Position numbers and translations under genes: made by a program. From Choristoneura fumiferana (taxonomy: Eukaryota; Arthropoda; Insecta; Lepidoptera; Tortricidae): a DNA stretch of 64,000 nt. This document shows positions 12,152 through 23,892 of the stretch, piece after piece. The notes beneath the pieces are model-generated. The model did not search any database, was not told the origin of the DNA, and worked only from the letters and a program-made list of their open reading frames with translations. How positions within the stretch are numbered: position 1 is the stretch's first letter; the number at the start of each line of letters is the position of its first letter. Location: positions 24,099,626 through 24,163,625 of the forward strand of contig NC_133472.1 in assembly GCF_025370935.1 (NCBI RefSeq). The letters run 5' to 3'.

Positions 12152-12574
12152 TCCAGCTATACTCAACCTGCCATTTGGCCCACCAAGCTTTTATGAGGGC
12201 CCAACTGGTATGAAAATCATAAATATTTTCATTTTTTTTTTACATTTGTTCTGATGACAATGAATGCTGCGGCCCGTTGTATCATTAATGCGACACATTT
12301 GTGGTCCACATAGAAAAAAACTTGAGTATGGCTGCGATAAACGATGGACGAAGGAGGATAATAATGTACAAGTAGTAGTACCCGAAACGAAAAAGAAGGA
12401 CTGCCCGCAAAGCTACGTAATGACATAAGAATTAAAAATAAATAAAAAATATTTATTCAGTATCAACTAATGTTACAGTATTTATGTTCAAAAGAATAAT
12501 CGTCAACTTCAGCTATTTAAAGTAGGTACCTAATTCTAATTGAAGGTAGCGTTAGCCCTAATGCCATGCAGTTT

Positions 12575-13510
12575 GGGCGATACACTATTCAACAAATATT
12601 CATTTAACAAACAACGTTTTGCAAACTTTTATTTCACAAATTAATCGTTTTTTAACACCACATTTCACAAATTGATTGTTTCACAAACTTTTTATTTGAC
12701 AAACCATCATATAACAAAACAAATCTTTATTTGGCGAACTATTTATTTATTTTCTTCGTCATTTGGCAAAACCACGTTTGTCAAATCAACGTTTGGCAAA
12801 AAACGTTTAATAAAATGTATCATCTAATGAACACTAAAGTTATTAAGAATAATTTAGAGGTGCCTGCTGAGGTTAACTTGGTTAAGAAATAGGTTAGGTT
12901 GGAACTGCAACCCTAAGAAAAACTAAATTCTGCCAGTAAAGTTGGTTAGGTTAGAACTGCGACCATAAGAAAAAACGACCTGCTGAAAGTACAGTAGGTT
13001 AGGTTAAATTCAAATTCAATTTTTTTTTTATTTGAATTTAACCTAACCTAATCTACTGTACTAGTAGGTTAGGTTAGGTTAGAACTGCGACCCATAGAAA
13101 AACAACTACTGTCATTTACCTATAGTTGGTTGGGTTAGGTTAGATAGAACTGCGACCTTAAGGAATGCGAAACAACCACGAGAAAAAACGCCACGAGAAC
13201 AAAATCCTACCAATTTAAAAAAATTATGTAACTAGTTTTTCAAATACTAAGTAATCATTTTTTAATTGATGTTTTGTAAAATGACTAAACAGTTTGAAAA
13301 ATGAGTTGTTTGGGTAATGGATATTTTTTATATGATGATTTGTCATATGATGTGTTTGTAAAGTTACAAGTTTGTTAAAAGTATATCAAGTGATCATTTG
13401 TGATATGAGCAGTTTGTGATATGTAGTGGTTCTGAAATGGATAGTTTGTGAAATGTTGTTTGAGAAATGATTATTTGTTAAACGTTGTTTGCCAAATGAT
13501 AGTAAACCCT
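12575..13510. mobile_element. 935 bp mirror-arm element with degenerate word repeats
   Basis: The left arm (12588-12800) repeats a degenerate word TTT-nn-CAAA about every 14-17 bases. The right arm (13260-13505) carries the reverse complement TTTG-nn-AAA, as in TTTGTGAAATG and TTTGCCAAATGAT. The centre (12885-13170) has four imperfect copies of a module GGTTAGGTTAGAACTGCGAC and a palindrome around CAATTTTTTTTTTATTTG. The ends are loosely inverted (GGGCGATACACTATT / AATGATAGTAAACCC). No open frame. I take it as a non-autonomous transposon; its family is not recognised. Confidence 0.5.
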
Positions 13511-13766
13511 ATATTTAATACGAGTATGAGTAAAGCGTTGAGTGCGTTGCCCAAGTCAATATGTGTTTAAAAAATAATTTGTCTTACTCTTTATTTGGGA
13601 ACTATTCTCTGGGTGCAAAGTAGGAGATGGGGGAACCACGAATCAATCGCAGCGCGCACCTTGGCCAAACAAAGAACTTTTCGGCGGACCAACTGTCACT
13701 ATTTACTAGTGAAATTTACGTATTCGTGCATTATTAAGCAAAAATAAATAAATATACGTTACGAAA

Positions 13767-13868
13767 CCTGCTGCGTAGTTAACTGCAAGAACAATGGCAT
13801 AAACAGTGATCACAAATTCTATAAATTTCCACAAGAAAGATGTTTTGTATGGCGTCGATGTCACTGAA
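13767..13868 (+). pseudogene. THAP zinc-finger relic
   Basis: The plus strand encodes TCCVVNCKNNGINSDHKFYK followed by FPQERCFVWRRCH and then a stop. The C-C-x-V-x-x-C start, the F-Y-x-F-P motif and the following W match the first half of a THAP zinc finger, which is found in host DNA-binding proteins and in P-element-like transposases. There is no ATG in frame before it, and the second half (the C-x2-H end) is lost. It is therefore a fragment. It lies 430 bases before the Tc1-like relic but in a different domain class. Confidence 0.5.
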
Positions 13869-14302
13869 GTTTGACGAATTACACGAGCTTCAATGGTGTG
13901 GCTCATTATGAATTTATGATTTCACTAGTTTCTTTTACGTCTTGGACATATTGAGCTAAAAATAATTGCTTTCCTTTTATTGTTGTTGTTTGTCGTCGTA
14001 TAGTGTGCTCGAAATCCAGCTTTGACAATTAATTTGCCCATATTTAACTGAAAATACACAAAAAAGTTGCATTACTAATGACCTACTACAGTCATAAATA
14101 ATCGTCTGCAAGATACAGTGTGTATGAAAAGATCGTGATCGGTATAATTCTTATTTTTTAAATGGCACATATTAAAAAAAAGTACTGGCTGAATAGCATG
14201 GTCTTTAACGAACAATGCTCTGTAAAATAAAAAACTTGTCAGTCTCCCGCCAAAAGAACATTTTCCAAAATAAGTGCCGCGTATGCTACACGATACGAAG
14301 CA

Positions 14303-15239
14303 GTGTTCCTCTGTTTACATCCGAAAGGACCCAAAATGTCTCGCGATCGGGCCGCTAAGTACATGAATAAGTCGAAGGCGTTTGTGAACAAGTGGGTGAA
14401 AAGATACTCGGAAACAAAAAACGTCGACGACTTACCAGAACGCGGGGAAACAAAATCAACCTCTTCTGCAGAAAATAAGCGGATTTTTCAGATATTTATG
14501 AAAAATCCACTTTTATCTTTGCGTTCTGGGCAAGAAAAGTTAAAGAAATATGGTTTATCTATGTCTATACATACAATACGAAGACGTTTGATGGAAAATG
14601 GATTCAAATTTCGAAGTACTATGAAGAAACCGCTCCTTACTGAAAAACACACGGGAAAGGGACTGTCATGGGCGAGTGAAAACAAAAACCGGGATTGGAA
14701 TAATATAATATTTTCAGATGAAGCTTCATTTTGGGCTGCTAATTACTCAACTAGGGCTTGGTCTGCGGCTGATAACAGATTGCTCGTGCGGACCGTGAAG
14801 CACCCAGTAAAGGTGCATGTTTGGGGATGCTTCTCAAAACAAGGTTTTGGCCTTTTGCACTTGCATTCACTGGTTCACTGGATGCCCTAAAAATGACGAA
14901 AATTTATGAAAATGCATTGTTACCTTTCGCTAACAAGATGTTCTCAAGGCATAATGCTACATGGATCCTGCAAGAAGACAATGACCCTAAACACCGAAGT
15001 CGGGTTTGTACTGCGTGGAAGGCCGAAAATGGCATCGATGTTTTGGATTGGCCCTCACAATCACCCGATGCCAATCCAATAGAAAATGTATGGGCGTGGA
15101 TGAAGCTGAAATTACGAGGAAAAAATACTGTTAGCGTTGCTGATCTATCTCGAGAACTGAACCGAGGTCTTTACCTCGCAGTTACGCTGAAAATTTAGTT
15201 GAAAGTATGCATCAAAGACGCCAAGCCATAGGTACTTAA
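14303..15239 (+). pseudogene. Tc1-like transposase, broken by two frameshifts
   Basis: The protein has an N-terminal helix-turn-helix part (DRAAKYMNKSKAFVNKWVKR), then the linker 'DLPERGETKST'. The catalytic motifs follow: 'IIFSDEASFW' (first Asp), 'WILQEDNDPKH' (second Asp) and 'SPDANPIENVWAWM' (Glu). There are 34 residues between the second Asp and the Glu, the DD34E spacing of Tc1 elements. The frame shifts near 14850-14865 (after 'WGCFSKQGFG') and again near 15165, where the tail continues as 'PRSYAENLVESMHQRRQAIG'. The true N-terminus may lie a little upstream of 14303. Clear terminal inverted repeats were not found. Confidence 0.85.
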
Positions 15240-15732
15240 GAGTTCGTTAATAGTTATTTGAACTTAGTTAATCCAATAAAACCTGCGAAATTGGCGTTAC
15301 AAACCGGCGTTGCGTTGTAAACTATCATTCAGCAACTTGATATGTTTCGGATAGTCGTCCAAAATAATCTTTCTCCATTCTAAGGTGGAGAACCTTAAAA
15401 CACCAAATGCTATTTTTCACTTACCTACAATTTTACATGAAAATAAGTGTTATTGTTTTCATTCTGATATACTCGTAGGACCTATCGCAAAAAATGGTAA
15501 TGCGCTTACTGGACGATGCTCATTCAACTTCGTTGATAACGTCCAAGTCAATACTTAATGCATCGCGAATCGGCGTGCGGTGCGGCGTTGTACATAAGGA
15601 CGTACGGTATTGTACATATAAACTAAATGACTAGGAGGTGTTATCGTCTTCGGCGGCTAGGAAGGAAGTAAATATAATCAGTAGCGTAGATATTAACAGA
15701 CTGTGTGTCTGGCGTGTAAGTGATGTTGAACG

Positions 15733-15824
15733 GATCAGCTGATCAGCAGCAGCCGCTATCGGCACGACGCGCGCGCGGTGATAAGGCTCCGACCACGTGC
15801 GCGCGCTTCGACACTCGTCTTATC
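15733..15824. promoter_or_regulatory. candidate enhancer: palindrome, E-box and paired GATA sites
   Basis: A compact GC-richer block holds the palindrome GATCAGCTGATC (15733-15744), a GATAAG site (15780-15785), the E-box CACGTG (15794-15799) and an inverted GATA site CTTATC (15819-15824), within runs of GCGCGCGC. The two GATA motifs face each other around the E-box. It lies between two exon candidates of the minus-strand gene. The regulatory role is inferred from motif clustering only. Confidence 0.25.
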
Positions 15825-17079
15825 GCACACCATCTCCCGACCTACACCCACTAGATACTAAACCTAGCCTTTACAGAATCGACAATCCGTTTTCTATAAC
15901 CACTTTTTTTGAATTAGATCCCAGATGTCTACAAAGTGTAGGTACCTAATTGATCATACAAGATGTAAACGTATTCTAAGGTGTTCTATGGGCTCTGGTG
16001 AAAAGTAGATGGGCTTGAGTGCGCCAACGGTTACGATTTATGATTATATGTGCAACAAGATATTTTATCCATATATAGCAAGAGTGAGTCAAAGAGGAAG
16101 ACGATAAAATGAAAGTTAATAGGTCTAGCGAGGCCCCTGTACGCTATTTCCCCAAACCTTTCTTTCTTTCTATTTCCGCGCACTGAGCGAGTTATCTCAC
16201 TCCGCTCCCGGGAACTAATAAATTTTATCGTATTAGTGGTAAAAAGGCTGTAAATCGTGGTGCTCGTAGTTTTTCGTAGTTCCAAGTACCCGCGCGGCTT
16301 GCAAGAAAAAAAGTGTTGTGACAGCAAGTCGCGAGAGGCGACGCCCCGCGGCGCGAGCGGCCGCGCGTGTAATCCCAACATAAATAAATAACCATAACCG
16401 TAACTATTAACGAGCCATCATCGTTAACTGATTTACTGCCGGCCGTTCCTGCATCCCGGTCCCGACCCGCCTTTATCTCCATTTAACAACTATATTATTC
16501 TGTTTTTAACATGTTGTTTGTTTTTGCATGTGTTTACTTAGGTATCTCGACAAACAGAAAAACACAAAATTACAAAAATTCTGTCCTTGCAATAAAGTGG
16601 CTTGAGTGGCAATGGCAAAGGGTTAAGATAATGACAGTAACAAATAAAGTGACTTAAATTGAAATGACACATGTTTGCCTGTTAATATTGTTACCTATCC
16701 TTCATGTTGCCATCGACGGTTTTGCTAGGTACTACGTATTCTGTATAATGTGTTAGTACAATTCCCTGAACTTTGTTCCTACTAGCGAGCATGGCATTAG
16801 TAGGTTCATAATGCGCAAACAAAGGAAGTACCCTAATTCTTAATATCGTATCGTTAACGGAAAAAAACCATTTAAATCACAAAGAAGATGTAATAGGTAT
16901 AAATATCATTTAGAACCAAATAAAAATACAATTGTGCCTGAAAGCGTCATACATAATGTTTTTAATTTTATTTGAGTTACCTACTTACTATCTTTTAACA
17001 TGAGGATACAAACACGATACAAATCACATCATTATTATTTTTTCAAGTACCAGTGTTCATTATTATTTTTTCAAGTTCA

Positions 17080-17490
17080 AGGCCTCCCCCTTAGGCCGCC
17101 ACAATGAACGACAACTCGCCACTTGCATCCACCAGTTTCCCGCAACTCTCACGATGTCGTCAGTCCACCTGGTAGGAGGCCTGCCAACGCCTCGTCTTCC
17201 GGTTCGTGGTCGCCACTCGAGAACTTCTCCCCCAACGGTTATCTGTTCTTCGAGCGATATGGCCCGCCCATTGCCACTTCAACTTGCATATTTATCCAGC
17301 TATATCAGTGACTTTAGTTTTCCGTATTCTGAGTAGAATCCTATTGTGCAAAGAAACTCCAAGCATAGCTCTCTCCATAGCTCGTTGCGTGACTCTGAGC
17401 CTCTCTAAGAGGCCAACAGTCAAGAACCACGTCTCAGAGCCATAAGTCATCACTGGCAGGCAACACACTCTGGTCGAAGACTCTAGTCTA
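17080..17490 (-). pseudogene. 3' end of a non-LTR retrotransposon reverse transcriptase (minus)
   Basis: The minus strand reads 'LPVMTYGSETWFLT', 'WQWAGHIARRTDNRWG' and, after frame changes, remnants of 'GRPPTRW'. These are conserved C-terminal stretches of RTE-type endonuclease/reverse transcriptases common in insects. The 3' end at 17080 has the GGGGGAGGCCTT segment seen before the stop in the copy at 46490. Several stops and frameshifts show it is dead and 5'-truncated. Confidence 0.7.
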
Positions 17491-18109
17491 ATAGGTAATT
17501 AATTACCAGTGCACAATTCCACCAAGATAATCAATGCAATGTAATATATTATCTGATACAAATACGAAACTCGAATGCCTACTCGTTTTTTTTTTTGTAA
17601 ACCTAACTCACATATTGTTATATATCCACTTGTCATCTTTCCTGTTGCGATGTATAGCAACCAGGTATTTACTCAAATAAAGATTAAAACTGCAGCTGCG
17701 TTAAAAAACTTATTTAGTTATTTTGTAAAAAATCGTTTTGATAGACTCAAACATTTTTCAACTAGATTGCATATTTGAGCGCAGTACTGTATTGTCTTGC
17801 CCGACCGAAATGTGTCCATGTATTTTCATTATCTTTCAAGTTACTTAAAAAGAATGCGACGGCAGGTAACAAATACGCAATGACTCAACTCTTCGTAATG
17901 ATGCATAACATGCTCGTTCACGTACTATACTGGTCACCAAATGTCATAGTGTAAATTAAAAAACCCTTAAGTAGTTAATATTTAGATTTAAATAACTTGA
18001 TCTAGGATCAAAATAAAAAAATATTAAGATTATTATCGATTCCACGCAGTATGCAGTGTTTAATTTAGATTCCGCTGCTTTTGCTTTTATATTGCACCTA
18101 CTGGCTTTT

Positions 18110-18312
18110 ACCCGTGACATTATTTCAGGTTATCCTTATCCCGCTGGAACTGTGCAATTTTTCGGGATAAATACCATCCTATGTCCTTTCCAGGGTCTCC
18201 AACTATGGGTATCCATATCAAATTTAATGTAAATCGTTTGAGCGATTTAAGCGTGAATAGTTAAGTAACAAACAGAGAGCTACTTTCGCCTTTATAATAG
18301 GTATTAGTAAGA
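18110..18312. mobile_element. Helitron-like 3' fragment
   Basis: The order TTATCCCGCTGGAACTGTGC, AATTTTTCGGGATAAATA, CCTATGTCCTTTCCAGG, TAGTTAAGTAACAAACAGAG, CTTTCGCCTTTATAATAG is the standard body of the Lep1-type repeat read towards its ACTAATATTATAAA end. Confidence 0.6.
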
Positions 18313-18720
18313 TTTTTTACTCATTACGTAAATGCACGGAAAGTATATTATATAAGTACGTGTAGATAACCAAAAAAAATTTTTTTTGCTGTCATGGAAT
18401 ACCCAGGAAGTACCTACATTGCGTGCGGTCTTCATTTACGTTGCAATCTATGTGTTTAGGCAAAACGCTTTTATCGTTAGATTTCAAGATCTTAAATTGC
18501 GTACTCGTAAGTACATTCAATCACGATAGGATACCTAAATAAAAAGTAGCCTATCTAGAGATCCGTCTATCAAAAATAAATAAAATAAATAAAAATATAA
18601 ATAAATTAAATATAAATTTTGTCATAGTTAAACCATATGCAAAGCAACGCCGTTTTATCGTAAAAGAGTTATAAGGACTATTACTAGTACACATTCATAA
18701 ACTTTTACATTTATAATATA

Positions 18721-18840
18721 CTAGAGGACCCGGCAGACGTTGTCCTGCCCGAAAAAACACTAAGTACATTTAAAAATTATGACAACATACAAACAACAGC
18801 GCCATCTAGCGGGTCCTATTGCGTTTCCGAACCATCAACC
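18721..18840. repeat. dispersed repeat end, ACTAGAGGACCCGGCA type
   Basis: ACTAGAGGACCCGGCAGACG and TTGTCCTGCCCG form a terminus seen in many lepidopteran repeats related to Helitrons. Only the first 100 or so bases can be followed. Confidence 0.45.
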
Positions 18841-19937
18841 AACGTTGTTTTGCCATATCAATTATTATAAGTAGGTAAATATTATTGTACACAAATAAAT
18901 ATCAAATAACTAACTTATTGTAAGTGTGTGGGGATGTGGTCTATAACTGACAGTTACGAAACCCATGACCATGAACATTTTGTATAGGTAAATGTTTTTT
19001 GTTTTATTTTATTTTTCGTCAATTTTCCAATGTTTTTAATACTTATTATCCTATTCCTGACGAAGACAAATCCAAAAACAAAAACAAAACAAAAAAAATG
19101 GTCCAGCCGTTCTTGAGTTATAAATGACTAACACGACTTTGTTTTAAAATATGGATTATTTAGTAGAATAAGACCTGCACCGGATAAAATGGTTCAAAGG
19201 TTGCTAGGTGATAAAAAGGTAGAGTTCTCAATACCACCACGTGCGTAAGGTTTAACTTTTCCCACGATATACTACATAACACAGTCTGAAAGAAGTTGAA
19301 AGTTCCTCCAAGGGATTAAGTTTAACGCGCTCCCATTGTTAAAGGTATAAGTACACCGGGCGCTAACGAGGTTCGCGGAAGGTACGGGCGCTCGTGCCTG
19401 CCCAGCGCTACCGCTTGAGAAAAATATTATTTTTTATGCACAGTTGTTTGTGTTTTACCTGAGTGTTTTTTATAGCCAACGCATTTAAACTCATTTCCTT
19501 AGAACCCTAGAACATAAAATAATCGTATCAAAATATCAAGAAGTTATGCTCAAACATCAAAATCTATTTAATATTAATAGTTTCCTCCTGCGTCCTCACA
19601 TTTTAATGTGTGGAATCCATATTGTGCAGAATCGCGACTAGGAAGAAACAGTAATGGCATGAGCGTCGAATAATCCTTTTAAACAAACTTAGCGTTAAAG
19701 ACCTAGACATGGTTGACCTGCCTTGTTATTTTGGATATTATTTCAAAATTCTTAGAATTCTTTTTTCAATGAACAATTTGTACTTTATGAAGTACATTCG
19801 GCCGTTATTCTTAGTGTTAATTAGTCCTTTGTATAGTACGCGAGGACTTAGGAGCTTAAACGTCGAATAATCAGTGTTGTAAAATGTGTTGTGGTAACAA
19901 ATTAGCAGGACATCGAAAAAAAATCAAACTAATCGTT

Positions 19938-19989
19938 TTTAGGGTTCCGTAGTCAACTAGGAACCCTTATAGTTTCGCCATGTCTGACC

Positions 19990-20020
<31 letters not shown>

Positions 20021-20590
20021 CGCGGATAAACTCAAAGATCGTGATTACTAGAAAGCTGTAATTTGCCATGAAACATATCAGTTACGTCGACAGTGGTAAA
20101 ATAAAATAAAAAAACTAATATATTTTTTAAGGGTACTTCCCATAGACGTACTCGTAAAGTGGGGATGATTTTTTTTTTATCGACTAACCCTATAGTATAG
20201 GGCATCGTTTGATAGTTCTTTTAAAAGCATTGGGGGGTAGCTAAGACGATTTTTCTATTCAGTGATCTGTTTGCGAAGTATTCAACTTTCAAGTGCAAAT
20301 TTTCATTAAAATCGAGCGCCCCCCCTCTCTAAAATCTACTGTTGGGTGTAAAAAAAAAATCAGAATGGTAGTTAAATATACCAAATTTACAAGGAAAATT
20401 ATAGCGGCTAAGATTGCTTGAGAATTATTAGTAGTTTAAGAGTAAATAGCAGCCTAAAGTATAAAACATACCTAAACATGGAAGATTCCATACACAATAT
20501 GAAATCCTTAGAAATATTACTTGATATTTTCGTAATGGCTACGGAACTCTATCCTGGGCCTGTCCAATATGCTCTTGGCCGGTTTTATTT
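19938..20590 (+). repeat. GGTTCCG-ended dispersed repeat, copy 1
   Basis: It starts TAGGGTTCCGTAGTCAACTA, has a (TCTG)n run at 19990-20020 and the block AAATCGAGCGCCCCCCC near 20311, and ends GTAATGGCTACGGAACTC and GCTCTTGGCCGGTTTTA. The full unit is about 640 bases. No coding capacity: the open frame at its right end is accidental. Other copies are at 21546, 24413, 32702 (inverted) and 63438 (inverted). Confidence 0.75.
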
Positions 20591-21454
20591 TCTATTAAGG
20601 GTTCTAATAATCAACTTTGAAAAATTATGGTTTTCCGGTCAGCCGCGGCTATCGTCTGTACATAATTATAATTACATTTCGGTTAAGAATTTTGTATTTT
20701 GTTCTACAATTTTCGAATCCTAGATTCAGTTTTTGACATTCAAGTCTTAAGAAGTAGTTAACATAACTAATTTGGAGTAAGATCTTTCATAACATGTAGT
20801 GATGCCAGGCAACCCCATAATCTACCTTGACAAGCATGCACCAAGTTGTCTATTCACTGGAAACATTTAAACAAACATTTTGTTTAGTCGTGTATTGACT
20901 ATTTTATATGGCAATAAGACTAAACTATCTAGTAGGTATGTATCTAGATAGGTACCTACTTAGGTAATGCTTGAAGCTGAAGTGAGCGATCTAGTTTAGG
21001 TAGGTACATGAATGCACCCGGTGAATACCTACGTGGCTTAAGGTTCGTTTAAAAAATGGTTTGTGAAATATAAACGGCGTTTGAAATTAGTAAGGGTTAG
21101 GACAAATGGATCAAATACGATACTTATTTTTGATAGCTACATCCACTGATTCGTCAATTTACATTGATTAGTGATTACACGTAAAAAAATACAATAATAA
21201 TAATAAAGAGCATGTATAATTTAGACGATGCAAGTAAGACTAAGGGTTTTTGTGCCAAAATCTATTTAAATCATCCTTTTCTTGTAGGTTTCCATGTTTT
21301 TTATTGCAATCTACGGAGTAGTAAGCAATAATTATGTATATTATTATATTCCGTCTTAGTAATTCCCAAAGTTTTTCCACCGAGGAAAATAGTAGATTTT
21401 AATTCGCTATTAACAGGAACTGTCAGCAGAAGAATTATGCTCATCTATTTATAT

Positions 21455-22532
21455 TTATACTAATATTATAAAGAGGAAAGCTTTGGATTTTTGGATGTTT
21501 GTTACGAATTAACTCAAAAACTAGGCTATATTTATTAACAGAAAAATTAGGGTTCCGTACTAAAACTACAATTAATGTAACTCAAGTGTAAAAAAAGTTG
21601 CCATAAAACATCTTTCATCGTATGCGCTGTAGAAACTATTGATTATAGAACAAAAAAAAAACATTTTACGATATTAAATAATACATCAAGATCTACAAAA
21701 AACTTCGTGATACCATATGTCCAACTATTGTAGTTTACGTATAACTCATTTTTTACATTTTAAAAGTTGACAGAAATGACGACTAAAATCAGACCATGTT
21801 ATTCATACCTTTGTATTAATCCTTACTAAATAAATAATTTAATATTCAAGACAATTTCAATACCTGTAGATTTCTTTTTGAATTATTCAAATTGGACGTT
21901 GCTTCAAAAGATATTACGAAATTAAAAATATCAATCTAACCATTTAATGCATTTACGAGTACTCTACGTTGACGCGCCCCGGTTTAGTTTTTGGGAAATT
22001 GAGCTGAAAAATGTGTGTGAAGTGCCCATGATTAGAGAACTTAGAGTTCTGTGCCCAAAGGGTAATAAAAACGGGACCCTATTACTAAGACTCCACTGTC
22101 CGTCTGTCTGTCTGTCACTAGGCAGTATCTCATGAATCGTGATAGCTAGACAGTTGAAACTTTCACAGATGATGTATTTCTTATGCCGCTATAACAACAA
22201 ATACTAAAAATAGAACAAAATAAATGTTTAAGGGGGGCTCCCATACAACAATCCTGTTTTTTTTTGCTCGATATTAATAACGGCAACAGGTAGTTGCTTG
22301 AAATCTTCACAGAATATTTATTTGGATAAATGTACTTTAAAAATAAATAATGAAATTAAAATAAAATAAATATGTCAGGTGGGCTCCCATACAGCAAACG
22401 TGTTTTTTTGCCGTTTTATGCTAATGTCTAATGTTGTTTAGGTACGGAACCCTTCGTACGAGAGTCAAACTCGCACTTGGCCGTTTTTTTTTTACTTTGC
22501 CCGTGTGAAGCCGGGGCGGGTCGCTAGTGTTT

Positions 22533-22535
<3 letters not shown>
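21455..22535 (+). mobile_element. Helitron-like element interrupted by a GGTTCCG repeat
   Basis: The left end is ATACTAATATTATAAAGAGG with AAAGC. The right end is TTTGCCCGTGTGAAGCCGGG followed by GCGGGTCGCTAGT. These are the two characteristic ends of a Helitron-type repeat. Between them, from about 21546 to 22490, lies a copy of the GGTTCCG-ended repeat, so the second element seems to have landed inside the first. A CA microsatellite follows at 22538. Confidence 0.55.
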
Positions 22536-22537
<2 letters not shown>

Positions 22538-22589
<52 letters not shown>

Positions 22590-22825
22590 TCACGCCTGTA
22601 TTCCCAAAAAGGGTAGGCAGAGCACACGAAACGTCACCGTTTCGGAGCCACTTTTAGTAGCTATTATAAATAGGTTTAAAGTTTGACAAAAACGGTTGCT
22701 AGCCTTTCGCCTACGGGTGCCTACGGTAAAGTATAGGTACCTATAATTCTTAGTCGCCTTTTACGACATCCACGAAAGAAATAGAGAGGTGTAATTCTAA
22801 CCCGACACCACACGGGGAACACACA
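22538..22825. repeat. CA microsatellite plus dispersed repeat
   Basis: A CA run (22538-22584) is followed by CATCACGCCTGTATTCCCAA, AAAGGGTAGGCAGAGCAC, CGCCTTTTACGACATCCACG and CGACACCACACGGGGAACAC. This is a repeat frequently seen in lepidopteran genomes. No open frame. Confidence 0.6.
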
Positions 22826-22899
22826 CTGTGCACAAATTAGAAAATACACATTAATGCATTAAAAATAATATCATGTGACATTTAGATTTATCGACGGCC

Positions 22900-23080
22900 T
22901 TTGCACTAAACTCCGGGTCAGTATCGCGAGCGCCAAATAAATATGAAGATAAGTTGTGATAACTCACTTTAGAAGGTGTTTTAACTCAAAAGCCTTATGC
23001 TTAGATATCATTATCATCGTCATCCCAGCCTTTAATATATGTCCACCAGCTGCTGGGCATAGGCCTCCACACATAACACA
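22900..23080 (-). repeat. retrotransposon 3' tail fragment
   Basis: The segment ATCATTATCATCGTCATCCC, AGCCTTTAATATATGTCCAC and GCTGGGCATAGGCCTCC (23006-23073) is the 3' end of a widespread lepidopteran retrotransposon or SINE, here read from the minus strand. Related copies are at 28893-28975 and 60957-61080. The 5' limit at 22900 is uncertain. Confidence 0.45.
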
Positions 23081-23444
23081 TATACATGTTGTACAGATAC
23101 ATGGGACATAGATATCGGCACAGATGTATTAACTCAATCAGGTTTAACCACGATTTATGTTATTTTTTTATATGTGCTGCAAGAAGTGGTCCTGAAGAAA
23201 ACGGTTTCCGAGGCTCACACGGACCAGTAGCAGTCCAGGGACCTCCAATTGAAATCATTTGGATATACCTTGTAGTGTTTGGGCTACGAGTATTTCAAAT
23301 TTATTTTTGTGTAGGTACCTACAGGATTGAATCTATGGAACCATTGTTGTGGTCAACACATTTAACCGCAGAAAATTAACTTTATTGTTTGAACAGGAAT
23401 ACTATAAATAGGTATGTTTACTAGAGACGGGACTGTACATAATT

Positions 23445-23451
<7 letters not shown>

Positions 23452-23495
<44 letters not shown>

Positions 23496-23565
23496 CAATT
23501 ACCCCACTGGTCCTTGCATTTAATTTCCTTCTTTGTTTCCTTCTTCTAACCTAACCTAACCTAAC
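23452..23565. repeat. TA microsatellite and CCTAA repeats
   Basis: A (TA)n run at 23456-23492 is followed at 23546 by four CTAAC units, the insect telomere-type pentamer. The short length points to interstitial chance or relic repeats rather than a telomere. Confidence 0.7.
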
Positions 23566-23817
23566 AATTAAAAAAAAAAACAAAAAAACCCGACTGCCTT
23601 AAAAAAACTAAAAGGAAGAAAATAAATCTATATTAGTGGTCTAGAACTCTGTTAAGTAGCTAATTTAAAGTTCAACAGTAGGGTATTACTAAAAATAAAG
23701 TTTTTGAGCTGGTCACGATTTGAATTATATTTGTTTAAGTTTATTTGAATTATTATTTGAAACTAGGATTCTGTAGTGTTAATGAACTAAAACAATTACG
23801 TTAATCACCTGAAATTT

Positions 23818-23892
23818 TCCGGTGAGCAAAGTAATTGATCAGTTCGTTGATATGGAGCTCCGCAAAGTAACGCCTGATTCAATAAATTATTC
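23818..23892. repeat. tail copy of the repeat at 2599
   Basis: This segment has GGTGAGCAAAGTAATTGATC, then GTTGATATGGAGCTCCGCAA and AGTAACGCCTGATTCAATAA, nearly the same as 2866-2930. The inner part of the element is not seen next to it, so this is a fragment. Confidence 0.5.

Noticed and set aside
11071..12166. Ser/Pro/His/Val-rich proteins of up to 308 codons
   Set aside because: They are translations of a minisatellite and a TG run; no start context, splice pattern or family similarity.
14303..15239. Active Tc1-like transposon
   Set aside because: Two frameshifts break the reading frame and no terminal inverted repeats were found by eye within 200-300 bases on either side.
23545..23566. 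CCTAA repeats as a telomere
   Set aside because: Only four units here and a few elsewhere (8728, 13065-13085, 13130-13140); too short and internal to be telomeric.
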